64,000 bases of DNA from Deroplatys truncata (lineage: Eukaryota; Arthropoda; Insecta; Mantodea; Mantidae): contig CM060990.1 of assembly GCA_030765065.1 (NCBI GenBank), positions 280,267,341-280,331,340 on the forward strand, written 5' to 3'. The translations under genes and the position numbers were made by a program. How positions within the stretch are numbered: the first letter of the stretch is position 1; every line of letters begins with the position of its first letter. Below, in pieces: positions 22,991 to 34,749 of this stretch. The notes below the pieces were generated by a model that was not told where the DNA came from, searched no databases, and worked only from the letters and a program-made list of their open reading frames with translations.

Positions 22991-24841
22991 TACAGAATGA
23001 ATCACCTAAAACTTGCACCGCAAATATTTCGGAAATGGAAACTGCTATTGATGTGCAGTTTTCACAGCATTGATTGGTAGTCAAGGGCTCGTACATTTAG
23101 CCTATAAACAGATTTTAATAATACTGAGGAAGTGTATTTTTTGAACAAACATACAATTTTTAAATGGAATAATGCCTGGTTACATCAATAGAATAAACGT
23201 AGGGTAAATTAGAATGTCAATGGTCTTTGTTGCAGGATTCTAGTGCAAGTGGTTTACGAGAAATCGTATTTTGAAAAGTTTCCACCCCGACAATTGTTTG
23301 TGCCATTCAACCTGCTTAGTTGCTGGGTACGATGTTGTTATGTTTGTTTGCATTGTGTTTTCTCTTCATTGATTGCAATGCGACTTTCTGATCAGTTAGT
23401 TTGTGACAGTTCAAGCAGTACGTCGTGAGTGGAAGATGGGGTTTACTAATGCAGAAAAAGCCGACATGCTCATGGAGTATGGAGAGTGTAGTCCTGTACG
23501 GTGTATGCGGAAATGTATCCCAGTAGACATCAACCATCTCGGCATTTATTTATCAACCTCTTCAACCAATTACGTGAAAGTGGTACTGTAACGCCTAAAA
23601 AACGCAACAGAAACAAACCAGGGACTAGAGAAGAGGCAGAAACTAATGTTTTGGCTGCCGTTGCAGTAGATCTGCAAATTAGTTCCCGCACAATCGCACG
23701 TGGAAGTGGCATAAGTCCGGCAAGTGTACTGCGTATTCTCCATCGACATATGTCCATCCCTATCACATCTCTCTCCATTAAGAGCTGCATAGAAACTATT
23801 TTGAGAATCGTGTTCACTTTTGTACATGGGCATGAAGACATGATACTCCAGATTCATCATGTATCCTGTTTAGTGATGAGGCAACATTTACTAATCATGG
23901 CCAGGTACACCGCAGAAACATGCACTACTGCTCTGTTGACAATCCCCTTTCGATTCGTCAGGTGAAACGTCAGCGTCCATGGAGTTTAAACGTGTGGTGT
24001 GGGACAGTGAACCATCAGCTCATACGCCCATTGTTTATAGATGGAACAGTGAACTCGCACAAGTATCGCAGCCTCCTGACAGACCATCTGCCGCAGATGC
24101 TAGAAAACGTTCCTTTGAAGACTAGGAGGAACCTGTGGTACCAACATGATGGCTGTCCAGCCCATAGTGCACGAAGTACTACAGCTGGTCTTAACGGATT
24201 GTTTCCAAATCGTTAGATTGGACGAAGGGGACCTGTACCTTGGCCGGCTCGTTCACCGTATCTGACCCCTTTAGACTTTTTCTGTGGGGAAGGCTGAAAG
24301 ACACTGTCCACAAGGATGTACCAACTACACCAGACGATATGAAACGACGTATTACTGCTGCCTGCTCTGAAATTTCCGCTGAAATGCTAGAACGTGTGCA
24401 GCAGTCTTTCCATAGCAGACTGGAAGCGCGTATTCATGCTGCCGGTGATCATTTTGAACACAACCTTTGAAGGGCTATGTTGTCTTTACTTCTAAGAATC
24501 CACAGAAGTATTGCAATTCCGTTTTGTTTTTCTTTAGTTTGTGCTACCACAGGTTGTACAAGTGTCGGTAGGTAAAAGCTTCAAAATAAGATTTCTCGTA
24601 AACAACTTGCACTAGAATATTGCAACAAACGCGACTGACATTCTAATTTGCCCTACCTTTATTCTGTTGATGTAACTAGGCATTGTTCCATTTAAAAATT
24701 GTATGTTTACTCAAAAAATAGACTTTCTCACTATTATTAAAATCTATTTGTAGCCTAAATGTACGAGCCCCTGACTACCAATCAATGCACTTTCCATTTC
24801 CGAAATATTTGCGGTGCAAGTTTTAGGTGATTCAACCTGTA
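22991..24841 (+). mobile_element. Complete Tc1/mariner-superfamily transposon with ~270-bp TIRs
   Basis: 1,851-bp element with long imperfect terminal inverted repeats. The left end, TACAGAATGAATCACC, matches the right end, GGTGATTCAACCTGTA, in inverted form. The arms can be followed for about 270 bp, to the ctagtgcaagt..acgagaaatc motif near 23275 and its inverse near 24590. A TA lies on both outer sides (22989-22990 and 24842-24843), the expected target duplication. The single gene inside is inactivated. Confidence 0.92.
23436..24470 (+). pseudogene. Transposase (DUF4817-type HTH plus DDE_3)
   Basis: Transposase about 345 residues long if the breaks are ignored. It starts MGFTNAEKADMLMEYGEC (ATG 23436), the N-terminal helix-turn-helix typical of this insect group. 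Then come LFINLFNQLRESGTV and DLQISSRTIARGSGIS (second HTH), LFSDEATFTNHG (first catalytic Asp), NVWCGTVNHQLI, WYQHDGCPAH (second catalytic Asp) and RSPYLTPLDFFLWG. In the last motif the usual SPDL reads SPYL, so the third catalytic residue is lost. There are frameshifts near 23510, 23780-23860 and 23950 and a stop at 24214. It would cut and paste the surrounding element but is dead. Confidence 0.88.
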
Positions 24842-25084
24842 TAATATCAATGTTAGCACATATCAAGCTGGTTTTCAAAATCTTACGGTCGTGTGTCGCC
24901 TGAAATCCTGCAAATTCCTGTGTGTAGCATTATGCGTGCCATTGAGAGCAAACATGAAAATGGGTTTTCGTATGAATAACATGTAGAAAACCTATGAACA
25001 GTAATAATATAGTAATTAGAGAAAGATATGTACACGTTACACTTCGGAGTTTTCATTGATTCGGAAGTTTTATGCCTAAAATGA

Positions 25085-26370
25085 AATTGCTACAACCACA
25101 GCTTCATTTCTTGTGCTGCTAATCCAATGAATCTGGCAAATTCCTGGAGGAACTAAGAGCGTGTTGGCGTCTGTCCCATATAGTGTTTAAAGTTGGCCAG
25201 TTCTTCTGCAGCAACTTTAATGAGTATGCTACATTCCTTGGCGGACTATGATTCATGCTAAATTGTGTCCAAAATGGTGACTAATGTTGGTCATTTCTTA
25301 TACTGCTACTTCAACGAGTCGGCTATATTCTTTGGCGGACTATAACTCATGTTAGATTGTGTCCTACATGGTGAATAAGCTTGGTCATTTCTTGTGCTGC
25401 TAAATCGATGAGTTTGCTAAATTCTTGGGAGGACTACGATTCGTGTTAGATTCGGTCCCATACGGTGATTAAAATTGGTCATTTCTTCTACTGCTACTTC
25501 AATGAGTCTGCTGCGCTGATGACCTTAGCTGTTTAGCACCCTTAACCCAAATTCTTCATCATCAATGAGTCTGCTACATTCTTGGGAGGACATTCGTCCA
25601 TTCTAACACATTGGTGTTAGATTCGGTCCCTCATGGTGATTAAACTTGGTCACTTCTTGTGCTGCTACATCAATGAGTCTACTACATTCTTTGGCGGACT
25701 ATAATTCATACTAGATTGTGTTCCACATGCGATTAAGCTTGGTCATTTCTTGTGCTGCTACTTTTTGAGCCTGCCTCATTCTTGGGAGGACTATGAATCG
25801 TGTTAGATGCGGTCCCACATGGTGTTTAAACTTGATCATTCCTTCTGCTGCTACTTTAATGAATCTGCTACATTCATTGGAGTACTATGATTCATGTTAG
25901 ATTCTTTCCCACATGGTAATTAAACTTAATTAACTTATTGTACTGCTACGTCAATAAGCACATTCTTTGGCGATATGTGACTCATGTTATGGTGATTAAG
26001 CATGGTCATTTGCTATACTGCTATTTCAATGAGTCTGATACATTCTTTGGCGGACTATAATTCATGTAAAATTGTGTCCGACGTGGTGATTAAACTTGGT
26101 CATTTCCTGTACTGCTACTTTGATGAGTCTGCTATATTCTTGGGAGGTTTATGATTCGTGTTTCATTCGGTCCCACATGGTGTTTAAACTTGGTCATGTT
26201 CTACTTCAATCCTATTTGGCGGACTATGATTTCTGTTAGATTGTGTCCACATGTTGATTAAACTTGGCCATTTCTTGTGCTGCTACTTAATGAGTCTGCG
26301 ACATTCTTGGAAGGATTATGAGTCGTGTTGGCTTCTGCCCCACGTGGTGAGTATACTTGGTCACTACTTA
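25085..26370 (+). repeat. 94-bp tandem array (about 13 units)
   Basis: Satellite-like repeats with the landmarks ttggtcatttcttgtgctg, tgagtctgctacattcttgg, ggactatgattc and cccacatggtgattaaa. The ttggtcatttct landmark is spaced 94 bp at 25287, 25381 and 25475. The next interval is 171 bp because about 77 bp with ctgatgaccttagctgttt, a motif of arthropod retroelement tails, is inserted near 25510-25560. Units differ at many positions, so the array is old. Confidence 0.88.
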
Positions 26371-26377
26371 TACTGCT

Positions 26378-26605
26378 GGATTGGATTAGCGAACGGAGGG
26401 GATACCTAGCGCTGCGACCCTCATGGGATCTATGGTGCGTACACCTCCAGGAAGAACGGATGAGGTGAGGGAATTGCAGGAGACATACAGGTTGCAGAGC
26501 GAAGCCGGCGCAATTGGATAGAAATGTGCAGAATTTCCTTAGAGCTTTATGCTTGACTACCCGGCCACGGGAGGGCCGCTCGTAGACGTCCCTGCAGTGG
26601 GACCG
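26378..26605 (-). mobile_element. SINE-S copy 2, partial
   Basis: Contains the SINE-S 3' landmarks in minus orientation (agcgaacggaggggat, aacggatgaggtgaggg), then diverges. It overlaps the right edge of the 94-bp array. Fragment, low similarity. Confidence 0.4.
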
Positions 26606-27059
26606 GGAAAACATCTTCAAACAGAAGCCTCTTCACCATCTGTCCGACACCAACCAAATCACAACCCCATAGTCAACCTGAAACATGAAAGGGGAATGAA
26701 ATGAGAGGAAATGGGGGACGTAGTGGACGTAGAGTAAAAACAGATATTCTATCTCAAAGGAGAAAATATTAATAGATACGAGAAAACAACGTTTAGCGCA
26801 AAACATGTAGTGTCTATATAGCTGTTTTATTCGGTTAGGATAACATATAAGCTACATTTTAAAAATAGGGACTCGAAAGTGTTAATGTAGAACGCTTGAT
26901 ATGCTTTTGTTGCAATTGGTTCATTTGAAAGCATTCTATTCTGAAAATTACATTGCTTTAAAAAGTAAACTTGCTTTCAAATTACACATCTAAAGCAAAA
27001 AAAAGAAGAAGAAGAAGATTTAGATGCTTTGTATTACGATTCACGTTCTGAATTCTTAG

Positions 27060-27650
27060 AATGCTTCTCTTCCCTGGTCTGGAATGGAATAGGATGTGTA
27101 ACGGGGAGTATTCAACCCCGATCCAGTGAATGAGGATATTGTGCTTGTGCCCCTCGAGAGGGTGACCCCGGGACGGAGGGAGGGACGAAGGGAAGGAGGA
27201 ACACCGGGCGGCCAGAACCAGGAGTGACGGCACAGCAATAACAAGGTTCCTAAAGTTTCCAGATTGAGACACCCCGACAGTCGGGCAGGCAAACCGGGGA
27301 CCCCACCCCACACCGAGGGTCCAACGTCCTTCAAGAGGCGGTCCGTATACGCCGGCAACCAGCCGAAGATCGAGAGACGGATGAGATTCCACAGAGATCT
27401 CCCTTTTTCTCTGCCACACCGCTCCGGAACACCATCGCCGACACTTCCAACCCTGAAACAGACCTAACGGGGTTAAGGATGGATGAAATGAGGAATGGAA
27501 CGATATTCCGGGGCTGAGAGAATCAGCATTCGCCTGACGACCCAGGAAAACTCCCGAAAAATCCATGGATCAGAGTGGGCGGTCGCCGGGAAGCAAACCA
27601 GGGATCCTCCGAATGCGAGTCACACGCGTTACGCAGTGCCAGCTGGACGC
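27060..27650 (-). mobile_element. SINE-S copy 3
   Basis: Minus orientation. The 3' tail (ctggaatggaataggatgtg, read on +) lies at the left and the tRNA-like head (complement of the gagtcacacgcgttacgc region) at the right near 27620. The body has the family landmarks cagtgaatgaggatattg, gaccccacccca and caccatcgccgacacttcc. Block B carries the orthologous copy at 42505-43065. Long open frames across it are accidental. Confidence 0.8.
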
Positions 27651-27998
27651 AAACTGGAAGATCGGTAGTTCAAGTTTCGGCTATGACTGAATTTTTCAAT
27701 CTGGTTCTGTCTTTCCCACCTTGTCTTGCACACGGCTTGAGTAAAAGTCTTCTTGTTAATTGAGATGAACTGCCGTTACAATCTTCGTTGTAAGTATCAG
27801 AAGAATTCAGTAGCTCAAACGATAGTCAGATTTTTGTGTGGTGCCATTGAAACTCCACGATCTTTACGTTACCACGAGAAAAATCTAACGTGTCGCATTC
27901 ACATAACTTTCTCTTCTCAGCATTCCACAAATTATTTTTGTTAAATTTATTTTTCAGTCTACTTCTTATAATCCAGTTAAACTTTCAATTCACATTTA

Positions 27999-28243
27999 GC
28001 CCATCTTTGTGGTGAGGGGATCTGCCTCAGATTCAAAAGGCCCCGAGTTCGAATCTTGGTTAGAGTGAGTCACCTGGATAAGGTTTTTCCAGGGTTTCCT
28101 CTTATACTGAGAAGATAAATGTCAGATAACTAAGCTCTAGGAACCTCGGGCTCATTTGAGCATCATTTTAACCATTTCGTTCATTCACCGTCCCTAATGC
28201 TCTAACCGGTTAAAACACTTTAATTAAATACCAAAAGAAAAAG
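27999..28243 (+). mobile_element. SINE-2, tRNA-derived, intact copy
   Basis: 245-bp tRNA-derived SINE. The A-box-like tgtggtgagggg lies near 28009 and a B box, gagttcgaatc, near 28047. It is flanked by a 10-bp target duplication, TTCACATTTA (27989-27998 and 28244-28253). Block B has only its 3' part (43220-43335), so it inserted before the blocks separated and block B lost part of it. Confidence 0.85.
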
Positions 28244-28990
28244 TTCACATTTACGCATTTCGTTGTAGTATACAGTCACATTTTCAAAAAGCATGTCACT
28301 ACGTGATGCTTTGAAATTCCATGCTGTTTGTATGACCGCGACAAAAACAAAACGAATAGCGACTTCTCAATTACAAAAAGTATTCAAACAAATACAAAAA
28401 TATCTGGGAAATAGTTAATCTCATAAAATATATGCATGACAAACTGCGTGCTTCAACGGGATCTGCATTTCTTGTGTAGCAAAGATTTGTCCAGCTTCTA
28501 CAGTTTACCAGTTATACAAAAGTCATTTAGAACGTAGAAGACTTGAGTCGCTATTCTTAGAAAATTTAAAATATTTATTTCGTTTGTCATGAACATATCT
28601 TAAACAGAGAGTATTTTAATCAAACTCCTTACAGCCATTTTTGAGAAAATAACAAATTTAGAACATTTTTCAATTTAAAGGGTTGTTTGGGGTGGGGGCA
28701 ATTTTCTTAAAAATTCTTGTGTCACATCTTTGAAAGATGGTGAACTTAAATATCAAACTTGGTATTTAACCGACTTTTTGTTGGGGAGTTATGTTATTTA
28801 CAGAACATACTAGAATATGGAACTTTTGCTATAAAATATGTGTTGCATTCACATGACTTCTTCTACTCACTCTTCCACAAACTATTCTTACGAAGCCTAT
28901 TCTTGCATCTATTTCGTGTTAATGCAGATAAACCTTCATCACTTAATTACACAATTCGTTGTAGGTATAAATAGGACATATTAAGCTAAA
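28244..28990 (+). repeat. R-family repeat, copy 2
   Basis: Shares landmarks with 43340-44090 almost base for base (acgtgatgctttgaaattcc, aaatatctgggaaatagtta, accagttatacaaaagtca) and ends near the accgactttttgtt and ttatgtt motif at about 28770. The adjoining part, to 28990, is shared with block B as well. Unclassified. Confidence 0.7.
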
Positions 28991-29044
28991 GCGATAGCCA
29001 AACACCTTAAAGCTGATCGCTATGTGATAGCTTTGGATTGGTTG

Positions 29045-29572
29045 GCTACGGAGGGGACTCGGCACTATTGTGCCTATACCTCACAAGGGGTGTCCCCGGA
29101 AAGAAGGATGAGGTGATAGGAGACACCGGGCTGCCGGAACTAGGAGTGACGGCACAGGAATGGCAGGATACCTAAGTTTTCAGATAGAGACTTACCGTCA
29201 GACGGACAGGCAGACCGGGGAACCCACCCCGCACAGAGGGGTACAACGCTCCTCAAGGGGACTAGAATTCTCCGATAGCCAGCCGAAAGCCGAGGGACGG
29301 ACAGAATCACAAAGAGCATCCTTTTCCCCTGCCAAACTGCACCGAAACACTATCGCTGACACTTCCAACCCAGAAAGAAACCAACGGATGAAATATGAAG
29401 GGAAATGAGAATGGAGATGAAATGGAGGGACATGATATTCGGGGATGTGAGAATCCTTCCTAGCATTCGCCTGGCGACCCGGGAAAAACCCCCCGAAAAA
29501 AAACCAGGGATCAGGAAGGTCAGCCACAGGAATCGAACCCACGACCTCCCGAATGTGAGCCGCAGACGTGAT
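29045..29572 (-). mobile_element. SINE-S copy 4 (empty-site counterpart of the Maverick target)
   Basis: Minus orientation; landmarks ggaggggactcggcac, cagacggacaggcagacc, accgaaacactatcgctgac and aatcgaacccacgacctcc. It corresponds to the block B SINE that the Maverick split. Here the sequence runs unbroken through the site (aaacactatcgctgacac), which gives the pre-insertion structure. Confidence 0.82.
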
Positions 29573-29599
29573 AGCTTTGAGATTCTCTTCTCTTGATAT

Positions 29600-30860
29600 G
29601 AACACGATAAAGAAAGAAAGAAAGGAAGAAGGAAAAAAGAAATTAGGGAAAGAAGTAAGGAAGGGCAAAAGGAAGGAAAGGAAGAAGGAGGGGCAGACGG
29701 GAAGTTAGGGAAATAAGGGAAGTTAGGGAACTATGGGAAGTAAAGAAAGTAAGAGAAGTAAGGAAGTAAGAGAAATAGGGTAGTAAGGGAAATAAAGGAA
29801 GTTAGGGAAGTAAGAGAAGTAAGGAAGTAAGGGAAGTAAAGGAAGTAAGGAAAGTAAGGAAAGTAAAGGAAGTTAATGAAGAAAAGGAAGTAAAGGAGTA
29901 AGAGAAGTAAGAAAGTAAGGGAAGTTAGGAAATGAGGGAAGTTAGGGAAGTAAAGGAAGTAAGGGAAGTTAGGAAGTAAGGGAAGTAAAGAAAGTAAGGG
30001 AAGTTAGGGAAGTAAGGGAAGTTAGGGAAATAAAGGAAGTTAAGGAAGTAAAGGAAGTAAAGGAGTAAGAGAAGTAAGGAAATAAGGGAAGTTAGGAAGT
30101 AAAAGAAGTTAGGGAAGTAAGGGAAGTAAAGGAAGTAAGAGAAGTTAGGGAAGTAAGAGAAGTAAGGGAAGTTAGGGAAGTAATGGAAGTAAGGGAAGTT
30201 AGGGAAGTAAGGGAAGTTAGGAAAATAAAGGAAGTTAAGGAACTAAAGGAGTAAGAGAAGTAAGGAAGTAAGGGAAGTTAGAAAGTAAGGGAAGTAAAGG
30301 AAGTAAGGGAAGTTAGGGAAGTAAGGGAAGTTAGAGAAATAAAGGAAGTTAAGGAAGTAAAGGAAGTAAGGAGAGTTAGGAAGTAAGGGAAGTTAGGGAA
30401 GTAAAGGAAGTAAGGGAAGTTAGGGAGTAAGGGAAGTAAAGAAAGTAAGGGAAGTAAGGGAAGTTAGGGAAGTAAGGAAGTTAGGGAAATAAAGGAAGTA
30501 AAGGAAATAAAGGAGTAAGAGAAGTAAGGAAGTAAGGGAAGTTAGAGAAGTAAGGATAAGTTAGGGAAGTAAGGGAAGTTAGGGAAGTAAAGGAAGTAAG
30601 AGAAGTAAGGGAAATAAGGGATGTTAGGGAAGTAGGGGAAGTTAGGGAAGTAAGGGAAGTTAGGGAAGTAAGGGAAGGTACGGAAGTAAGGGAAGTAAGG
30701 AAGTTAGGGAAGTAAGGGAAGTAAGGGAAGTAAAGGAAGTAAGAGAAGTAAGGGAAATAAGGGATGTTAGGGAAGTAGGGGAAGTTAGGGAAGTAAGGGA
30801 AGTAAGGGAAGTTAGGGAAGTAAGGAAGTTAGGGAAGTAAGGGAAGTAAGGGAAGTTTGA
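29600..30860 (+). repeat. Purine-only minisatellite, GGAAGTAA/GGAAGTTA
   Basis: About 1.25 kb made of 8-9-bp units (ggaagtaa, gggaagtta) with almost no C on this strand. In block B the same position holds only about 80 bp of aaat and gaaa repeats (59105-59190), so the array expanded in block A. Confidence 0.92.
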
Positions 30861-31029
30861 CCCTATTCTCGGACTGTCACATAACCATTCTTCTAGCTAA
30901 CGTAACCAAAATCAACAATTAATGTGCCGCTCTAATGAAATAATGGTGATCTTTTCGACTATATGGAATACGCTAAACCCACTTTCATCGCGTTTTAAGG
31001 CCATTTAAGCTATTTTCATGGGGTTCGTA

Positions 31030-31425
31030 AACGGAAGTATGGCCAAAAATAAAAATTATATTTGATATAAATTTTCTGCTTTATTAAGATCTTCATTTGT
31101 TGTGCAGTAAGATTTTGTCCCTCTTTTACGATTTACTAGTTATCAAAAGTCATTCTCAATAAACACGAATTTAGAGACTATTCCTAGAAAATTAAATATA
31201 TACATTTTATTTATCATTAAAATTAATTTAAACATATGTATTTTAATCCAAATCCTAATAGCCATTTTTGAAAGAATAAAAAATTTCAAAATATGGCATG
31301 CCCAAACTAAATGGTAATTTGGAGTGGGGGGATTTTCGCATTCTTGGAAGAAGTTGAACTTAAACACTAAGTTTGGTTTTTAACCAACTTTTTGTTTTTG
31401 AGTTATGCTGTTCGCGGATAGACAA
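31030..31425 (+). repeat. R-family repeat, copy 3
   Basis: Landmarks tttgatataaattttctg, tgcagtaagattttgtc, agccatttttgaaagaat and ttttgagttatgctgttc, followed by a short CA run. The block B equivalent is 59320-59690. Confidence 0.7.
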
Positions 31426-31439
31426 ACAAACAAAAACAC

Positions 31440-32520
31440 ACACACACTTGGACCTTTTTCCAAAAATAGATTCATTGGATTCAGGGAGTCGCTAACGTGA
31501 TTTCTGGTGAAAATACGTCATTGAATATTTAGGTGGAACACAATGCTTTCTCTACTTATTGTAGCTGCGTGGTAATGCTAAAAAAATGCTTACTTTGGAT
31601 TCAGGGTGTCTCAAAATGTATATTTCCTGTGAATCTCGTTATTCAAATTTTGGGTGGAACACAATAATTTCTCGACTTACTGTAGCTACGTAGTAGAGAA
31701 AGTAAAAATGCTTACTTTGGATTCAGGGGTCTCAAAACATGTATTTCCGATGAATCTCTTATTCAATTTTTGGGTGCAATACAATGCTTTCTCTACCTCC
31801 TGTAGCTACGTAGTAGAGAAAGCAAAAACGCTTTCTTCGGTTTTAGGGAGTCTCAAAATATGTATTTCCGATGAATCTCTTTATTGAATTTTTGGGTGAA
31901 ACACAATACTTTCTCTACTTACTGTAGCTATATAGCAGGGAAAATAAAAACGCTTTCTATGGTTCCGGGGGTCTCAAAACGTGTAATTCCGGTGAATCTC
32001 GTTATTCAATTTTTCTGTGGAACACAATACTTTCTCGACTTGCTGTAGCTACGTAGTAGAGAAAGTAAAACAATTTACTTTGGATTCAGGGGGTCTCAAA
32101 ACGTGTATATTGGGTTAATCTCGTTATTGAATTTTTGGGTGGAATACAATACTTGCTCTACTTACTGTAACTGCATAGTAGAGAAAGTAAAAGTGCTTTA
32201 TTTGGTTTCAGGGAGTCTCAAAACGTGTATTTCCGGTGAATCTCTGTATTGAATTTTTGGGTGGAATATAATAGTTTCTCTACCTCCTGTAGCTATGGAG
32301 TAGAGAAAATAAAATTGCCTTCTTTAGATTTAGGGGGTCTCAAAACGTGTATTGAATTTTGGTTGGAATACGATACCTTCTCTACCTCCTGTAGCTATGT
32401 TGTATAGAAGGTAAGAACGCTTTCTTTGGATTCAGGGTGTCTCAAAGCGTGTATTTCCGGCGAATCTCTTTATTGAATTTTTGGGTGGGATACAATACTT
32501 TTCCTACTTATCATAGGTAA
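31440..32520 (+). repeat. 121-bp minisatellite, about 9 units
   Basis: Unit landmarks: ttggattcagggagtctca, acgtgtatttccggtgaatc, tgaatttttgggtggaa, ctctacttactgtagct, acgtagtagagaaagtaaa. The gaatctc landmark recurs at 31631, 31752, 31873 and 31994, exactly 121 bp apart. Block B has only about two units (59700-59935). Confidence 0.93.
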
Positions 32521-33055
32521 ATAGTAGAGGCAGTAAATAGAAGAGTTGTGATATAGATAAACGGTTGTTTGTCGTTACGGCAACTGGCATGCAACCAAAT
32601 AGGGAAAAGTGTAACTTAGGCTGTAACTTGGAATACTTTCTGGCCTAAATTGTTGTCACAATGCACGGAAAAACCATACTTCATAAGTGCATTATGAAAA
32701 TAAAGAACATATGTTAGTTGATAATAGGTAGAGAAAGCAGTGATTAATGAAAATCAAACCATTTTGTTTTAACACTTGCTTGTTATACAATGATATGATG
32801 CTTCTAATTCCTACAAATAAGTTTGTATACAGCTTATGTCGCTGTGCTGTAATGTTATTGCTGTTTTCTTTTCACAGTTATTACATTATTACAGCCATAT
32901 CTAAGGGAAATGTGTTGGAATGATATTTCTTTAGCACTATTACGTTCCCTAACCTTGTAGAGCAGGTATGAGCTAAGGCACCTGGCATAACCTCTCGATA
33001 AGACACCCCACTTACCCCTACAGGTGGAACGGAAACCATTTGGAGCCGTCTGTAC

Positions 33056-33806
33056 AATAAACCATTTACGGAATATCATTTTTAATACAGGGTATCCGCG
33101 AAAATGACGGGTGCAGTCTTTCTTGTGCTCATGTTCAACATGGAAATTAACTGCTCTCAATTGTTGTGTTCTTGCCTAAACACAATATCCCCCCACAATT
33201 TTGCTCTTACAGCTGTTACGTGACGTTCTCTGAAGCTGTTATTTCTTAAGCCTCTTAACTTTCACAACTTGATGCCTAGTTTCTCTTAACCTGCCCTTTT
33301 TATGATCAAAATCAAGCGACATGTAAGTCTCGTTGCATAAAAGTAACATGCTCATCTAGCTCTTATATACTGTGATAAGTGATCCATGATAATGTAGACT
33401 TATAAGTCTATGCTGGGTGAATCAAAATACGTGGGAAACCTCTGAGGATTTGATAGAGGATCTGAAAACAAGCAATAAAGCTCATATAAACAAATGATTA
33501 ATTTTCCTAAGCATCCTCAGTTTCTGAGTAACATTCACTTTTGGTGTGTAGATAAACAAGCCATGTGTAATTCTCTACTCCATTCACTTCTTGTTGATCT
33601 GTTTATCTTTAGTTCTTCATTCAAAGCTATCTGATGACAGTTGCTACAGCAAAGTAACAATATTTTCAAATGCACAAGTCATAAGCAAGAACCTTTATCA
33701 ATAATTCTGGAAAGTTGTTATTTTGAGCATAAACGCAACTTATGTATGGACGAACGAATTGCAATTCAAATGCAGCAAGGCGTTTGTAGGCTGAACGACT
33801 TTCAAA
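33056..33806. other. Stretch between block A and the nested transposons
   Basis: No sure feature. The last 60 bp (MDERIAIQMQQGVCRLNDFQ on +, 33748-33806) may be the N-terminus of the IS630-like transposase that resumes at 34750, interrupted by the mariner. That join is an inference. Confidence 0.35.
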
Positions 33807-33808
33807 TA

Positions 33809-34747
33809 CGAGGGCCATCCAGAAAGTAAGATTACAACATTTATGTAGGATCGAAAACTGCTTGTATCTGATTGAAATTCACAGGATACTTCACCAAAAT
33901 ATTAAACTATTTTTCAGCGTAGTCGCTAATAAGATCGATACGTTTCTGTAGTCGGGGCATCACTGGTGTTTTGTATCCCAGTGTCACAACCCTCCGTCGC
34001 CAGCTCTTTCAGCCAATTCTTCACAGCATCCTCGAACTCCTGATCATTGGAAAAACGTTTCCCACCCAAAAACTCCTTTAGTTTAGTGAAAAGGTGATTG
34101 TCCGAAGACGCCAAGTCGGGTGAATAGCGGGAATGGGTAAGAATATACCATCCAAAAGATGTCAGCAGCTCCTGTGAATCTCGCGCGGGGTGGGGCTTTG
34201 CTTGTCATGTAGAAGGCTGATTCCCCGGATCAAAATTTCCCTTCTGCATTTTTGAATGGCTCTTCGGAGATTTTTAGGGTGTTGCAGTAAGCCTTTGCAT
34301 TAATGGTAGTCCCTTCAGGCATAATATCCACCAAAAGAACCCCTTACCGTCCAAAAAAAAGATGCCATAATTTTTCCGGCTGAAGGAGTCGTCTTGAAAA
34401 TTTTGGTGGCTGGGGAAGATGAATGACGCCACTGAAGTGATTGTCTTGTCATCACATCACTACCCTAAACCTCCGCGAGCTCTTCCGATGGATATTCGCA
34501 GCGGTTTTGTTCTGCAAAGTCAAAAACGGATGACGACATGGATCTCGCACGGACGGAAGGAGCAGGAGCGCGCGACGACCTCTCCATCGGAAGAATTTAC
34601 TGTGACAACAAAATGTCCGACAAACACGCAGGACCAAATAAACTGACCATTAGAATCCACCGCACACGCCAGTTGCGTCAACTACTAAACAAAAAAATTT
34701 CCCCGGCATCAGGAGCCCTTGTAACCTTACTTTCTGGATGGTCCTCG
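33809..34747 (-). mobile_element. Internally deleted mariner (939 bp)
   Basis: TIRs of about 24 bp: the left end reads CGAGGGCCATCCAGAAAGTA, and the right end is its inverse with small differences (tactttctggatggtcctcg). TA lies on both sides (33807-33808, 34748-34749). The inside carries only fragments of a mariner transposase on the minus strand. Confidence 0.9.
33910..34440 (-). pseudogene. Mariner transposase fragment
   Basis: Minus-strand C-terminal part: LLVDIMPEG-type stretch near 34320 (shifted frames), HDKQSPT near 34210, YSPDLASSDNHLF near 34120 with the third catalytic Asp, then KLKEFLGGKRFSND and a C-terminal piece ending near 33926. The HTH domain and the first catalytic block are not recognisable, so about half of the gene has been deleted or lost. 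It differs in sequence from the mariner at 60062-61326 and so represents another subfamily. Confidence 0.8.
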
Positions 34748-34749
34748 TA

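Larger units (their letters stand above)
26705..33055. repeat. Composite block A (paralogue of block B)
   Basis: Starts tagtggacgtagagtaaaa and ends ggagccgtctgtac. The same series of landmarks occurs at 42180-61747 (block B) in the same order and orientation: leader, SINE-S, SINE-2, R-repeat, SINE-S, A/G-rich tract, R-repeat, 121-bp minisatellite and a shared unique tail. Block A lacks the Maverick and the mariner found in block B. It is either a large composite element or a segmental duplication; no terminal inverted repeats or target duplications were found to decide. Confidence 0.8.

Noticed and set aside
22991..24841. Active transposon
   Set aside because: The third catalytic position is Tyr (SPYL), and there are several frameshifts and a stop at 24214, although the TIRs look complete.
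26982..27566. 194-codon minus-strand open frame
   Set aside because: It runs through SINE-S copy 3 and its flank. The same kind of frame recurs in the other SINE-S copies (29198-29668, 42493-42855), so it is a by-product of the GC-rich SINE body.
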